Shown one piece after another: positions 56,124-64,000 of a stretch of 64,000 nucleotides of DNA (position 1 is its first letter; each line of letters begins with the position of its first letter). A program made the position numbers and the translations under genes. The DNA lies in the NCBI RefSeq assembly GCF_000018145.1, contig NC_009952.1, positions 1,674,001-1,738,000 on the forward strand, read 5' to 3'. This DNA comes from Dinoroseobacter shibae DFL 12 = DSM 16493 (GTDB lineage Bacteria > Pseudomonadota > Alphaproteobacteria > Rhodobacterales > Rhodobacteraceae). The notes below the pieces were generated by a model. That model saw only the letters and a program-made list of their open reading frames with translations. It was not told the origin of the DNA and did not search any database.

Positions 56124-57206
56124 ATGACTACCGTCGATCCAGACTTCGCTGCGAAAGAGGCCAAGCAAGCCCGCCGCGAGCGCCTCTTCACCCGCATCAA
56201 CAAGGCCGACGCCTGGCTGAAGGTTCTGGGCCTCGGCTGGATCACAACGATGGTCAAGGCCGCCGCGGGCGACAACCCCAAGGCTCAGATGAAGGACATC
56301 TGGCAGCTGTTCTGCGTGCCGATCCTGGCCATCGTGCTCTTCCTGACCGCTTGGGGCACGCTGGCGCCCAAGGTGCAGACATCGCTCGGCGCGGTGCCCG
56401 GGCCGGCGCAGGTCTGGGAACAGGCCGTCGCCCTGCACGAAGACGCCCAGGCCAAGGCCGAAAGCGCCCGTGTTTTCGAGGAACGGGTGGAGCAGCGCAA
56501 CCAGCGCCTGATCGACGCGGGCCGCGCCGACGAGGTCAAGGACATCGCCTATACCGGTGCTCCCTCCTATTACGACCAGATCTGGACCTCGATCCAGACC
56601 GTATTCTTCGGCTTTCTTGTGGCGACGGTGGTTGCGGTGCCGCTGGGCATTTCCGCGGGCCTGTCGGTGACGGCCAACGCCGCGCTCAACCCGATCATCC
56701 AGATCTTCAAGCCCGTGTCGCCTCTCGCCTGGCTCCCCATCGTCACCATGGTCGTCTCGGCGGTCTACACCACCAATGACGGGCTGTTCGAGAAATCCTT
56801 CCTCGTCTCGGCGATCACGGTCACGCTCTGCTCGCTGTGGCCGACGCTGATCAACACCGCGCTGGGGGTGTCGTCCATCGACAAGGACCTGGTGAACGTC
56901 TCCAAGGTGCTGAAGATGAACACCTATACCAAGATCACCAAGCTGGTGCTGCCCTCGGCCCTGCCGCTGATCTTCACCGGCCTGCGCCTGTCCCTCGGGG
57001 TCGGCTGGATGGTGCTGATCGCGGCCGAGATGCTCGCGCAGAACCCCGGCTTGGGCAAATTCGTCTGGGACGAGTTCCAGAACGGGTCTTCGGACAGCCT
57101 GGCGCGGATCATGGTCGCCGTGCTGACCATCGGCATCATCGGCTTCCTGCTCGACCGGCTGATGTTCACGATCCAGTCGCTCTTCACCTTCACGAACAAT
57201 CGGTGA
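56124..57206 (+). CDS. nrtB: Nitrate ABC transporter permease NrtB
   Basis: The 360-residue permease has a charged cytoplasmic N-terminus (1-60), a first helix (about 70-90), a long coiled-coil-like insert (about 110-160) and then the BPD_transp_1 domain with the EAA-type loop NVSKVLKMNTYTKITKLVLP. ATG 56124 has GGAG upstream, and the longer frame back to 55947 overlaps nrtA. It transports nitrate with NrtCD. Confidence 0.93.
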   Translation: MTTVDPDFAAKEAKQARRERLFTRINKADAWLKVLGLGWITTMVKAAAGDNPKAQMKDIWQLFCVPILAIVLFLTAWGTLAPKVQTSLGAVPGPAQVWEQAVALHEDAQAKAESARVFEERVEQRNQRLIDAGRADEVKDIAYTGAPSYYDQIWTSIQTVFFGFLVATVVAVPLGISAGLSVTANAALNPIIQIFKPVSPLAWLPIVTMVVSAVYTTNDGLFEKSFLVSAITVTLCSLWPTLINTALGVSSIDKDLVNVSKVLKMNTYTKITKLVLPSALPLIFTGLRLSLGVGWMVLIAAEMLAQNPGLGKFVWDEFQNGSSDSLARIMVAVLTIGIIGFLLDRLMFTIQSLFTFTNNR

Positions 57207-57212
57207 TCCCAC

Positions 57213-58898
57213 ATGACCGCGATTGAATTCAAGAACGTCTCCAAGAGCTTCGGGTCCGGCCCCAACCGTGCCGACGTGCTCCGCGACATCAACCTGACTG
57301 TGAAGGAGGGCGAGTTCCTTGTTCTGCTGGGCTTCTCCGGCACCGGCAAGACCACATTGATCAACCTGATGGCCGGGCTGGAGGTTCCGACCAAGGGCGA
57401 GGTCCTCTTTAAAGGGGCCCAGATCACCGAACCCAGCCCCGAACGCGGCGTGATCTTCCAGAACTACTCCCTGATGCCGTGGCTGACGGTGAACGGCAAC
57501 GTGCGCCTCGCGGTGGACACCATGTTCCCGAAACTCAGCAAGGCAGCGCGCCAGGCGAAGGTCGATCACTACGTCAAGATGGTCGGGCTCTGCCATGCGA
57601 CTACCCGCCGTCCGGCGGAATTGTCCGGCGGCATGCGCCAGCGTGTGAATGTCGCGCGGGCGCTGGCCATGAACCCCGAGGTCTTGCTGCTGGACGAGCC
57701 GCTTTCGGCGCTCGATGCCCTCACCCGCGCCAATCTCGCCGACGAAATCGAAGGGATCTGGGAAAAAGAGAAAAAGACCTGCGTGCTGATCACAAACGAC
57801 GTGGACGAAGCCATCGTGCTTGCGGACCGCATCATCGCGCTGAACCCCGACGGCACGCTGGGCGACGAATTCGCCGTGACCATCCCCCGCCCCCGCGACC
57901 GGGTGGAGATGAACACCCATGTCGGCTTCAAGAAACTGCGCGCCGATATCACCAAGTACCTGATGGACGTGGGTATCGAGGCGAAGGTCGAGGGCACCAA
58001 ACTGCTCCCCGATGTCACACCGATCCACGGCGTGCCTGCCGCAATCGCCAAGGCCCAGGCAGGCATGCTCAATGAGCGTTTTCTCGACTTCTCCCAACTG
58101 CACAAGGTCTATCCGACCCCCAAGGGCCCGCTGACCGTGGTCGAGGATTTCGACCTCAAGCTCAACAAGGGAGAGTTCATCTCGCTGATTGGGCACTCGG
58201 GTTGCGGCAAGTCGACGGTGCTGACCATGGCCGCCGGGCTGAACGAGATCTCCAAGGGAGCGATCAAGCTCGATGGCCGCCATGTGGAAGGCGCCGATCC
58301 CGAACGGGCCGTGGTGTTCCAGTCGCCATCGCTCTTCCCGTGGCTCACCGCGCGGGAAAACGTCAGCGTCGGTGTCGACCGGGTCTACCCCAACGCGAGC
58401 CAGGCCGAGCGGCAGGACGTGGTCGAATACTACCTCGAACGGGTCGGTCTGGCCGACAGCATGAGCAAATCCGGCGCCGAACTGTCCAATGGGATGAAGC
58501 AGCGGGTCGGCATCGCGCGCGCCTTCGCGCTCAGCCCGAAATTGCTGCTACTCGACGAGCCCTTCGGGATGCTCGACAGCCTCACGCGCTGGGAGTTGCA
58601 AGAGGTCCTGATGGAGGTCTGGTCGCGCACAAAGGTGACCGCGATCTGCGTCACACATGACGTGGACGAAGCGATCCTGCTGGCCGACCGTGTGGTCATG
58701 ATGACCAACGGCCCACGGGCCACGATCGGCAAGATCACTGATGTGAACCTGCCCCGTCCGCGCACCCGCAAGGCCCTTCTGGAGCATCCCGACTACTACA
58801 CTTACCGCCAGGAAGTACTCGATTTTCTTGAGGAATACGAGCACGGCGCAAAACCCAGGAAACCCGCTCCGGCCCCTGAACCCATCGCCGCCGAATGA
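57213..58898 (+). CDS. Nitrate ABC transporter, fused double ATPase (NrtC/NrtD type)
   Basis: A 561-residue protein with two complete ABC domains. The first (about 1-250) has Walker A GFSGTGKT, signature LSGGMRQR and Walker B VLLLDEPLSALD, but the switch histidine is replaced (ITNDVDEAI). The second (about 290-540) has GHSGCGKS, LSNGMKQR, LLLLDEPFGMLD and a normal THDVDEAI. It powers nitrate import with NrtB. The fusion replaces two separate genes, and only the second domain looks fully competent in the switch. Confidence 0.9.
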   Translation: MTAIEFKNVSKSFGSGPNRADVLRDINLTVKEGEFLVLLGFSGTGKTTLINLMAGLEVPTKGEVLFKGAQITEPSPERGVIFQNYSLMPWLTVNGNVRLAVDTMFPKLSKAARQAKVDHYVKMVGLCHATTRRPAELSGGMRQRVNVARALAMNPEVLLLDEPLSALDALTRANLADEIEGIWEKEKKTCVLITNDVDEAIVLADRIIALNPDGTLGDEFAVTIPRPRDRVEMNTHVGFKKLRADITKYLMDVGIEAKVEGTKLLPDVTPIHGVPAAIAKAQAGMLNERFLDFSQLHKVYPTPKGPLTVVEDFDLKLNKGEFISLIGHSGCGKSTVLTMAAGLNEISKGAIKLDGRHVEGADPERAVVFQSPSLFPWLTARENVSVGVDRVYPNASQAERQDVVEYYLERVGLADSMSKSGAELSNGMKQRVGIARAFALSPKLLLLDEPFGMLDSLTRWELQEVLMEVWSRTKVTAICVTHDVDEAILLADRVVMMTNGPRATIGKITDVNLPRPRTRKALLEHPDYYTYRQEVLDFLEEYEHGAKPRKPAPAPEPIAAE

Positions 58899-59026
58899 CA
58901 GGCGCGTACTGAACCCACGACTTGAGAGAAGATTGAAAATGTTTGCGCTGAACCACGGATATCCACGGAATGTGAAGGATTGTTGCGCAGACTGGGCCCC
59001 TCACCTGCACCAGCCGGGGTCTGTCC

Positions 59027-59473
59027 ATGACGCAAGACGAAATCACTCTTATCCAAAGGTCCTTCTCGCGGATCTTCGCACAGAAGGCGCGCTTCGGGGC
59101 CCTGTTCTACGAGCGTTTCTTTGCCTTGAACCCCGAAGCACGGGCGATGTTTCAAACCTCCATAACGCGACAATCCGAAATGCTGATCGAGGCGCTCGCC
59201 CTCGTGGTACGCGGCATGCGTACGGATGGCGCCCTGCCTCCGAAAGCGCTGCAAATGGCGGCGCGGCATGGCCGCTACGGGGTGACACCGGATCACTACG
59301 CGCAAATGGGCGAGGCTCTGATGGACACACTTGCGGAGGTTCTGGGCGACGCATTTGACACCGAGACGCGCGAGGCCTGGCAACGGGCTTACGGGCGCCT
59401 CTCCGAAATCATGATCGCCGCCGCGGCCGAACCGGCCCCAGACGCGATGGCGGCAAATCGAAACACCAGTTGA
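59027..59473 (+). CDS. Single-domain bacterial hemoglobin
   Basis: The 148-residue globin has Y28 at B10 (ALFYERFF), Q49 at E7 (ITRQSE) and proximal histidine H81 at F8 (AARHGRYGV), a set close to Vitreoscilla-type hemoglobin. A C-terminal stretch after 135 is alanine-rich and disordered. It has no reductase domain. Placement between the nitrate transporter and nitrite reductase, as in Bradyrhizobium nas clusters, suggests protection from nitric oxide made during nitrate assimilation. Both loci being close to nsrR supports this. Confidence 0.9.
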   Translation: MTQDEITLIQRSFSRIFAQKARFGALFYERFFALNPEARAMFQTSITRQSEMLIEALALVVRGMRTDGALPPKALQMAARHGRYGVTPDHYAQMGEALMDTLAEVLGDAFDTETREAWQRAYGRLSEIMIAAAAEPAPDAMAANRNTS

Positions 59474-59492
59474 CGAGCTGACCCTGCGGATC

Positions 59493-59527
59493 GGGCGGCC
59501 AGTCAACTCCCTGGCTGGAGACCGCCC
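59493..59527 (+). promoter_or_regulatory. Possible ribosome-site hairpin before nirB
   Basis: GGGCGG (59493-59498) can pair with CCGCCC (59522-59527), just before the nirB ATG. The GGAG ribosome site (59517-59520) lies within the enclosed segment and can also pair with CTCC upstream. Translation of nirB may therefore be modulated. Confidence 0.35.
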
Positions 59528-61960
59528 ATGAAGCAGGAACTGGTAATCATCGGCGCAGGCATGGCGTCGGGCCGTGTCATCGAGCATCTCCTCAAAGAGG
59601 ACCCGGATGCATTCGAGATCACGCTGTTCAATGCCGAACCACGCGGCAACTACAACCGCATCATGCTCAGCCCCGTCCTGTCCGGCGACAAGAGCTACGC
59701 CGACATCATCACGCACACGGATGACTGGTACGAACAAAACGGCATCACCTGCCGCTTTGGCGAGCACGTGGTGCGGATCGACCGCGAGACCGGAACCGTC
59801 GTCGGACAAAGGGGCGCCCTGCCCTATGACAAACTTCTGATTGCGACGGGCTCCGCGCCGTTCATCATTCCCGTCGAGGGCAAGGATTTGCCCGGCGTCA
59901 TAACCTACCGCGACCTCGACGACACCAACGCAATGATTGAGGCGGCAGCCAGCGGCGGCAAGGCTGTGGTCATAGGGGGCGGCCTGCTCGGGCTCGAAGC
60001 CGCCGCGGGCCTCAAGGAACGCGGCATGGATGTGACCGTGCTGCACCTGATGGGGCACCTCATGGAACGCCAACTGGACGAAAGCGCGGGCTTTCTGCTG
60101 CGAAGGGATCTGGAAAAGCGCGGCATCAAGGTGAAATGCCGCGCCTCCACCGCCGCGATCCTCGGAGAGACCCGGGTCGAAGGCGTGCTCCTGGAGGACA
60201 ACGAGGGACTGGAAGCGGACCTCGTGGTCATGGCCGTGGGCATCCGGCCCGAAACAAGACTTGCAACGGATGCGGGGCTCGACGTTGCCCGTGGCATCAC
60301 TGTCGATGCAGAGCTCCGGACATCGGACCCCGATATCCATGCGGTCGGCGAATGCGTCGAGTTCGACGGCCAGCTTTTCGGGCTCGTGGCCCCGCTCTAC
60401 GACCAGGCTCGGGTGGTTGCCGACAGCCTGCTGGGCCGCAGCGCAGCCTTCACCCCGAAGGAGCTTTCGACCAAGCTGAAGGTCACCGGCTGCGATCTGT
60501 TCTCCGCAGGCGACTTCGCAGATGGCGCGGGCCGCGAAGACATCGTTTTCCGCGACCCGTCACGCGGCGTCTACAAACGCCTCGTGCTGGAGGAGAACAG
60601 GCTGGTCGGCGCGGTGTTCTATGGCGACACGCGTGACAGCAATTGGTTCTTTGGCCTGATCCAGTCCGGTGAGGACATCTCCGAGATGCGCGACACGCTC
60701 ATCTTCGGGCCGGCCTACCAGGGGGGGGCCGCGCTGGACCCTATGGCGGCCGTTGCAGCCTTACCGCTTGATGCGGAAATCTGCGGCTGCAACGGCGTAT
60801 CCAAGGGCGACATCGTGGCCGCGATCGAAGGCGGCGCGACGGATCTGGGCACCGTGCGTTCCTTGACCAAAGCTTCGAGTTCCTGCGGGACCTGCACCGG
60901 GCTGGTGGAACAGGTGCTCGGCGTGACCCTGGGGGACGATTTCGTGATCCCCGCCGCCGCGTCCATCTGCGGCTGCACCGACCTCAGCCACGAAGACGTG
61001 CGCCGCATGATCAAGAGCCGGGAGCTCAAGTCCATGGCCGCCGTCTGGCAGGAGCTGGGCTGGAAGACCTCCTGCGGCTGCCATGTCTGCCGCCCGGCAC
61101 TGAACTTCTACCTGCTGGCGGATTGGCCTCTGGAGTATCGCGACGACCCCCAGAGCCGGTTCATCAACGAGCGCAAGCACGCCAATATCCAGAAGGACGG
61201 CACCTACTCCGTGGTGCCGCGCATGTGGGGCGGCATGACCACGCCGGACGAGTTGCGCGCCATCGCCGACGCAGCCGAAAAATACAACGTCCCGACGGTA
61301 CATGTTACCGGCGGCCAGCGAATCGACCTTCTCGGCGTACGCGGCGAAGACCTGCCCGCGATCTGGGCCGATCTGAACGCCGCCGGCATGGTCTCCGGCC
61401 ATGCCTATGCCAAGGGCCTGCGCACCGTGAAAACCTGCGTCGGCAAGGATCACTGCCGCTTCGGCACCCAAGACAGCACAGGACTGGGCATTGCGCTTGA
61501 GAAACGCCTTTGGGGGTCCTGGACACCGCACAAGGTCAAGCTTGCAGTCTCGGGCTGCCCGCGCAACTGCGCCGAGGCAACCTGCAAGGATATCGGCGTG
61601 GTCTGCGTCGACAGCGGCTACCAGATCGGCGTCGCCGGGGCCGCGGGGATGGACGTGAAGGAGACCGAGCGCCTCGCCGATGTCGCCACCGAGCAAGAAG
61701 CCCTCGACCTCATCACGGCCTTTTTCCAGCTCTACCGCGAGAACGCGAAGTACCTCGACCGCCCCTACAAATGGGTGGCCAAGGTCGGGCTCGATTGGGT
61801 CAAGGACCAGGTCTTCGACGCGGACACACGACAGGGCTTGATCGAAAGGTTCGAACTCTCCCAGTCGATCTACCAAAAGGACCCATGGGCCGAGGAAGCC
61901 CGAAAATCCGGAGAGAAATATCAGCCTCTGGCTGACTTCAAGTTGGAGGCGGCGGAATGA
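59528..61960 (+). CDS. nirB: Assimilatory nitrite reductase large subunit
   Basis: The 810-residue enzyme reduces nitrite to ammonium using NADH. It has an FAD/NAD(P) part (about 1-400, VIIGAGMASG and VVIGGGLLGLEAA), two BFD-type Fe-S cysteine clusters (CGCNGVSKGD near 418 and CGCTDLSHED near 480), and a sirohaem/[4Fe-4S] domain with TCVGKDHCRFG and SGCPRNCAEATCKD (about 636-685). Overlaps nirD by four bases. The gene can also be called nasB. Confidence 0.95.
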   Translation: MKQELVIIGAGMASGRVIEHLLKEDPDAFEITLFNAEPRGNYNRIMLSPVLSGDKSYADIITHTDDWYEQNGITCRFGEHVVRIDRETGTVVGQRGALPYDKLLIATGSAPFIIPVEGKDLPGVITYRDLDDTNAMIEAAASGGKAVVIGGGLLGLEAAAGLKERGMDVTVLHLMGHLMERQLDESAGFLLRRDLEKRGIKVKCRASTAAILGETRVEGVLLEDNEGLEADLVVMAVGIRPETRLATDAGLDVARGITVDAELRTSDPDIHAVGECVEFDGQLFGLVAPLYDQARVVADSLLGRSAAFTPKELSTKLKVTGCDLFSAGDFADGAGREDIVFRDPSRGVYKRLVLEENRLVGAVFYGDTRDSNWFFGLIQSGEDISEMRDTLIFGPAYQGGAALDPMAAVAALPLDAEICGCNGVSKGDIVAAIEGGATDLGTVRSLTKASSSCGTCTGLVEQVLGVTLGDDFVIPAAASICGCTDLSHEDVRRMIKSRELKSMAAVWQELGWKTSCGCHVCRPALNFYLLADWPLEYRDDPQSRFINERKHANIQKDGTYSVVPRMWGGMTTPDELRAIADAAEKYNVPTVHVTGGQRIDLLGVRGEDLPAIWADLNAAGMVSGHAYAKGLRTVKTCVGKDHCRFGTQDSTGLGIALEKRLWGSWTPHKVKLAVSGCPRNCAEATCKDIGVVCVDSGYQIGVAGAAGMDVKETERLADVATEQEALDLITAFFQLYRENAKYLDRPYKWVAKVGLDWVKDQVFDADTRQGLIERFELSQSIYQKDPWAEEARKSGEKYQPLADFKLEAAE

Positions 61961-62298
61961 GCCAGGACTGGATCGACATCGGCGAACTCTCGGACATCCC
62001 GGCGCGTGGCGCGCGAGTGGTCAGGACCGCCGTGGGTTGCGTGGCGGTGTTCCGCACCGGATCGGATGAGGTGTTCGCACTGCAAAACCGCTGCCCTCAC
62101 AAGGGTGGGCCTCTGTCCGAGGGAATCGTGCATGGCAAATCGGTGACCTGTCCACTGCACAACTGGGTGTTCAGCCTGGAAACCGGCGAGGCCCAGGGCG
62201 CGGATGTGGGGCATGTCCGCACCTATCCCGCGCGGATCGAGGCGGGACGCATCCTGCTGGAGACCAGCTTTCTGCAAGCTCGCATGGCGGCGGAGTGA
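61957..62298 (+). CDS. nirD: Assimilatory nitrite reductase small subunit NirD
   Basis: A 113-residue Rieske-type protein with C46 and H48 in RCPHKGG and C65 and H68 in TCPLHNW, the [2Fe-2S] ligands. Its start overlaps the nirB stop (ATGA). It supports the large subunit in electron transfer or assembly. It is followed by the nitrate reductase gene after five bases. Confidence 0.95.
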   Translation: MSQDWIDIGELSDIPARGARVVRTAVGCVAVFRTGSDEVFALQNRCPHKGGPLSEGIVHGKSVTCPLHNWVFSLETGEAQGADVGHVRTYPARIEAGRILLETSFLQARMAAE

Positions 62299-62303
62299 GC
62301 GGC

Positions 62304-64000
62304 ATGACGGACCAGAGCGTCTGCACCACCTGCCCCTATTGCGGCGTCGGCTGCGGGGTGCTTGCAAGTCCAGACGGGACCATTGCCGGCGATCTGGCAC
62401 ACCCGGCCAATCTGGGGCGGCTCTGCTCAAAGGGCTCGGCCCTCGGCGAGACCCTAGATCTCGAGGGTCGTCTTCTCGCGCCGCAGATCGGCAACCGGCG
62501 CGCGGGCTGGGATGAGGCGCTCGATCTGGTGGCCAATCGGTTCCGGGCCGCGGCGGAGACCCATGGCCCAGACAGCGTGGCTTTCTACGTCTCCGGCCAG
62601 CTGCTTACGGAGGATTATTACGTCGCCAACAAGCTGATCAAGGGGTTCATCGGAACGGCTAATATCGACACGAACTCGCGGCTCTGCATGGCCTCTTCCG
62701 TGGCCGGTCACAAGCGCGCCTTCGGGACCGACACCGTGCCGGGACAATACACTGATTTCGAGACCGCGGAGCTTGTGGTACTAGTGGGCTCAAACCTCGC
62801 CTGGTGTCACCCGGTGCTCTTCCAACGGTTGCAGGCCGCGAAGGCCGTGCGCCCGGAGCTGAAGGTCGTGGTGATCGATCCCCGCCGCACCGCCACATCA
62901 CAGCTTGCCGATCTGCACCTGGGCCTGCGCCCGGATGGGGACGCGGTCCTGTTCAACCTGCTGCTGACCGAGCTTGTGCGACGTGATCTCGTGGACCGTC
63001 GCTACGTGGCCGAGGCAGTGTCCGGGTTCGATGCCGCCGTGGCCGAGGCCGAACGCGCGGAAGCTGCACAGACCGGCCTCGATTCTTTCGAGTTAGCGCA
63101 GTTCCTCGACCTGTGGTGCCGTACCGAGAAGGTCGTCACCCTCTACTCCCAAGGCGTCAACCAGTCCGCCTGCGGCACGGACAAGGTCAACGCGATCCTC
63201 AACTGCCACCTTGCGACCGGGCGCATCGGGCGCCCCGGCATGGGCCCGTTTTCCATGACCGGACAGCCCAACGCCATGGGAGGCCGCGAAGTGGGCGGGC
63301 TGGCCAACATGCTGACCTGTCATCTCGATCTCGAAAACGCCGCGCACCGGGACGCCGTGCAGCAGATGTGGTCCGCTCCGACCATGGCCGACAAACCGGG
63401 CCTGAAGGCGGTGGAGCTTTTCGACGCTTGCGCGCGGGGAGAGATCAAGGCGCTCTGGATCATGTCCACCAACCCGGTCGTTTCCTTGCCCGATGCCGAT
63501 GCGGTCGCCGCCGCGATCCGAGCCGTCCCCTTCACTGTGATGACCGATATCATGGCCGACACGGATACGGGCCGCTGCGTCGATGTTCTGCTGCCCGCCA
63601 CCGGCTGGGGCGAAAAATCCGGCACCGTCACCAATTCCGAACGCTGCATCTCACGGCAACGCAGGTTCCTGCCCACCCCCGGCGAGGCCCGCGCCGACTG
63701 GAACATCCTCGCCGATGTCGGACGCCGCATGGGCTGGCCCGAGGCGTTCGACTACCGCTCCGAGGCCGAGGTGTTCCGCGAATTCGCACGCCTGTCGACC
63801 TTGGGCCACACCTTTGGCAAGGATTTCGACATCTCCGGGCTCGCAGACCTAACCGATGCCGAGTATGATGCCTTGCCTCCCACCGTTTGGCCGGTGCCGA
63901 CCGAGGGGCCTAGCGGGGGTAGGTTCTTTGCAGATGGCGGGTTCTATCATCCCGATGGCAAGGCTAAGATGCTGCCGATCGCTGCCCCGGCCTCTGAGGC
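62304..64000 (+). CDS. nasA: Assimilatory nitrate reductase catalytic subunit (3' end outside window)
   Basis: The frame is open from ATG 62304 to the window end, giving 565 codons of an expected 850 or more. It is a molybdopterin oxidoreductase: [4Fe-4S] cysteines C10, C13, C17 and C41 (CPYCGVGC and RLCSKGS), and the molybdenum-ligand region NSRLCMAS with C128. Later blocks include GRIGRPGMGPFSMTGQPNAMGGREVGG-type motifs and STNPVVSLPDAD. It reduces nitrate to nitrite for NirBD. The gene is co-directional with nirD five bases upstream. Confidence 0.95.
   Translation, partial: MTDQSVCTTCPYCGVGCGVLASPDGTIAGDLAHPANLGRLCSKGSALGETLDLEGRLLAPQIGNRRAGWDEALDLVANRFRAAAETHGPDSVAFYVSGQLLTEDYYVANKLIKGFIGTANIDTNSRLCMASSVAGHKRAFGTDTVPGQYTDFETAELVVLVGSNLAWCHPVLFQRLQAAKAVRPELKVVVIDPRRTATSQLADLHLGLRPDGDAVLFNLLLTELVRRDLVDRRYVAEAVSGFDAAVAEAERAEAAQTGLDSFELAQFLDLWCRTEKVVTLYSQGVNQSACGTDKVNAILNCHLATGRIGRPGMGPFSMTGQPNAMGGREVGGLANMLTCHLDLENAAHRDAVQQMWSAPTMADKPGLKAVELFDACARGEIKALWIMSTNPVVSLPDADAVAAAIRAVPFTVMTDIMADTDTGRCVDVLLPATGWGEKSGTVTNSERCISRQRRFLPTPGEARADWNILADVGRRMGWPEAFDYRSEAEVFREFARLSTLGHTFGKDFDISGLADLTDAEYDALPPTVWPVPTEGPSGGRFFADGGFYHPDGKAKMLPIAAPASE

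Noticed and set aside
55941-58283. Open frame of 780 codons opposite nrtB and nrtCD
   Set aside because: Antisense shadow with H/D/G/R-rich composition; real coding is on the plus strand.
58899-59026. Short reading frame starting at 58939 before the globin
   Set aside because: Runs into the globin gene in another frame and has cysteine/arginine-rich composition; treated as non-coding.
58802-60340. Open frame of 512 codons opposite the globin and nirB
   Set aside because: Antisense shadow of nirB; poor composition.

Overview
The window reads as chromosomal DNA of a high-GC alphaproteobacterium, most likely a marine-type Rhodobacterales (roseobacter group). The basis is the family content: a CckA hybrid kinase, a cysteine-poor IscR heading a long suf operon, SitABCD with a Mur/Fur-like box, an aglEFGAK glucoside system under a LacI-type regulator, a GTTC-N7-GTTC SOS box at recA, and a NasT/NasS-controlled assimilatory nitrate operon. 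I see no prophage, transposon, CRISPR array or rRNA operon. The only tRNA is tRNA-Arg(CCG).

Layout. Positions 1-14400 hold core genes: the end of an unknown gene, xerD, a metallophosphoesterase, a CorC-type transporter, a HerA-like ATPase, an IalB-family protein, an lpxD-ACP-ketoacyl synthase cluster, an L,D-transpeptidase facing a DUF882 peptidase-like gene, pfkB, and a secreted SGNH-RTX protein. Positions 14900-23700 are one leftward Fe-S assembly operon: iscR, cysteine desulfurase, sufB, four very small membrane-protein genes, a UPF0145 gene, sufC, sufD, two YIP1-type membrane genes and sufS. Its promoter carries an Irr/ICE-like palindrome. Positions 23800-27600 hold a run of small rightward genes (hydrolase, VIT1-type transporter, YitT, SMR pump, lipoprotein). 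Positions 27600-37850 are leftward housekeeping genes: alaS, recA, cckA, an rRNA m5C methyltransferase, guaB and an HpcH/HpaI aldolase.

Positions 38100-48200 form a glucoside module. The leftward aglEFGAK operon encodes the importer and an alpha-glucosidase. Facing it are a LacI-family regulator, a GH1 beta-glucosidase and glucokinase, so imported glucosides are cut and phosphorylated. Positions 48200-51730 are a leftward sitABCD Mn/Fe importer. Positions 51860-64000 hold nsrR and then the rightward nitrate assimilation cluster nasT-nasS-nrtA-nrtB-nrtCD-globin-nirB-nirD-nasA, with nasA cut by the window end.

The most informative non-coding structure is the 263-base leader before nrtA. It contains two hexaloop hairpins with A at loop position 1 and G at loop position 4, followed by a strong intrinsic terminator. 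This is the architecture expected for antitermination by an ANTAR protein. The encoded NasT has alanine where the receiver phospho-acceptor aspartate should be, which favours control by NasS sequestration rather than phosphorylation. Other signals worth following are a candidate small RNA with an anti-Shine-Dalgarno loop (5686-5785), a second ICE-like palindrome in an AT-rich patch inside the cysteine desulfurase gene, and tandem perfect palindromes at 11120-11153.
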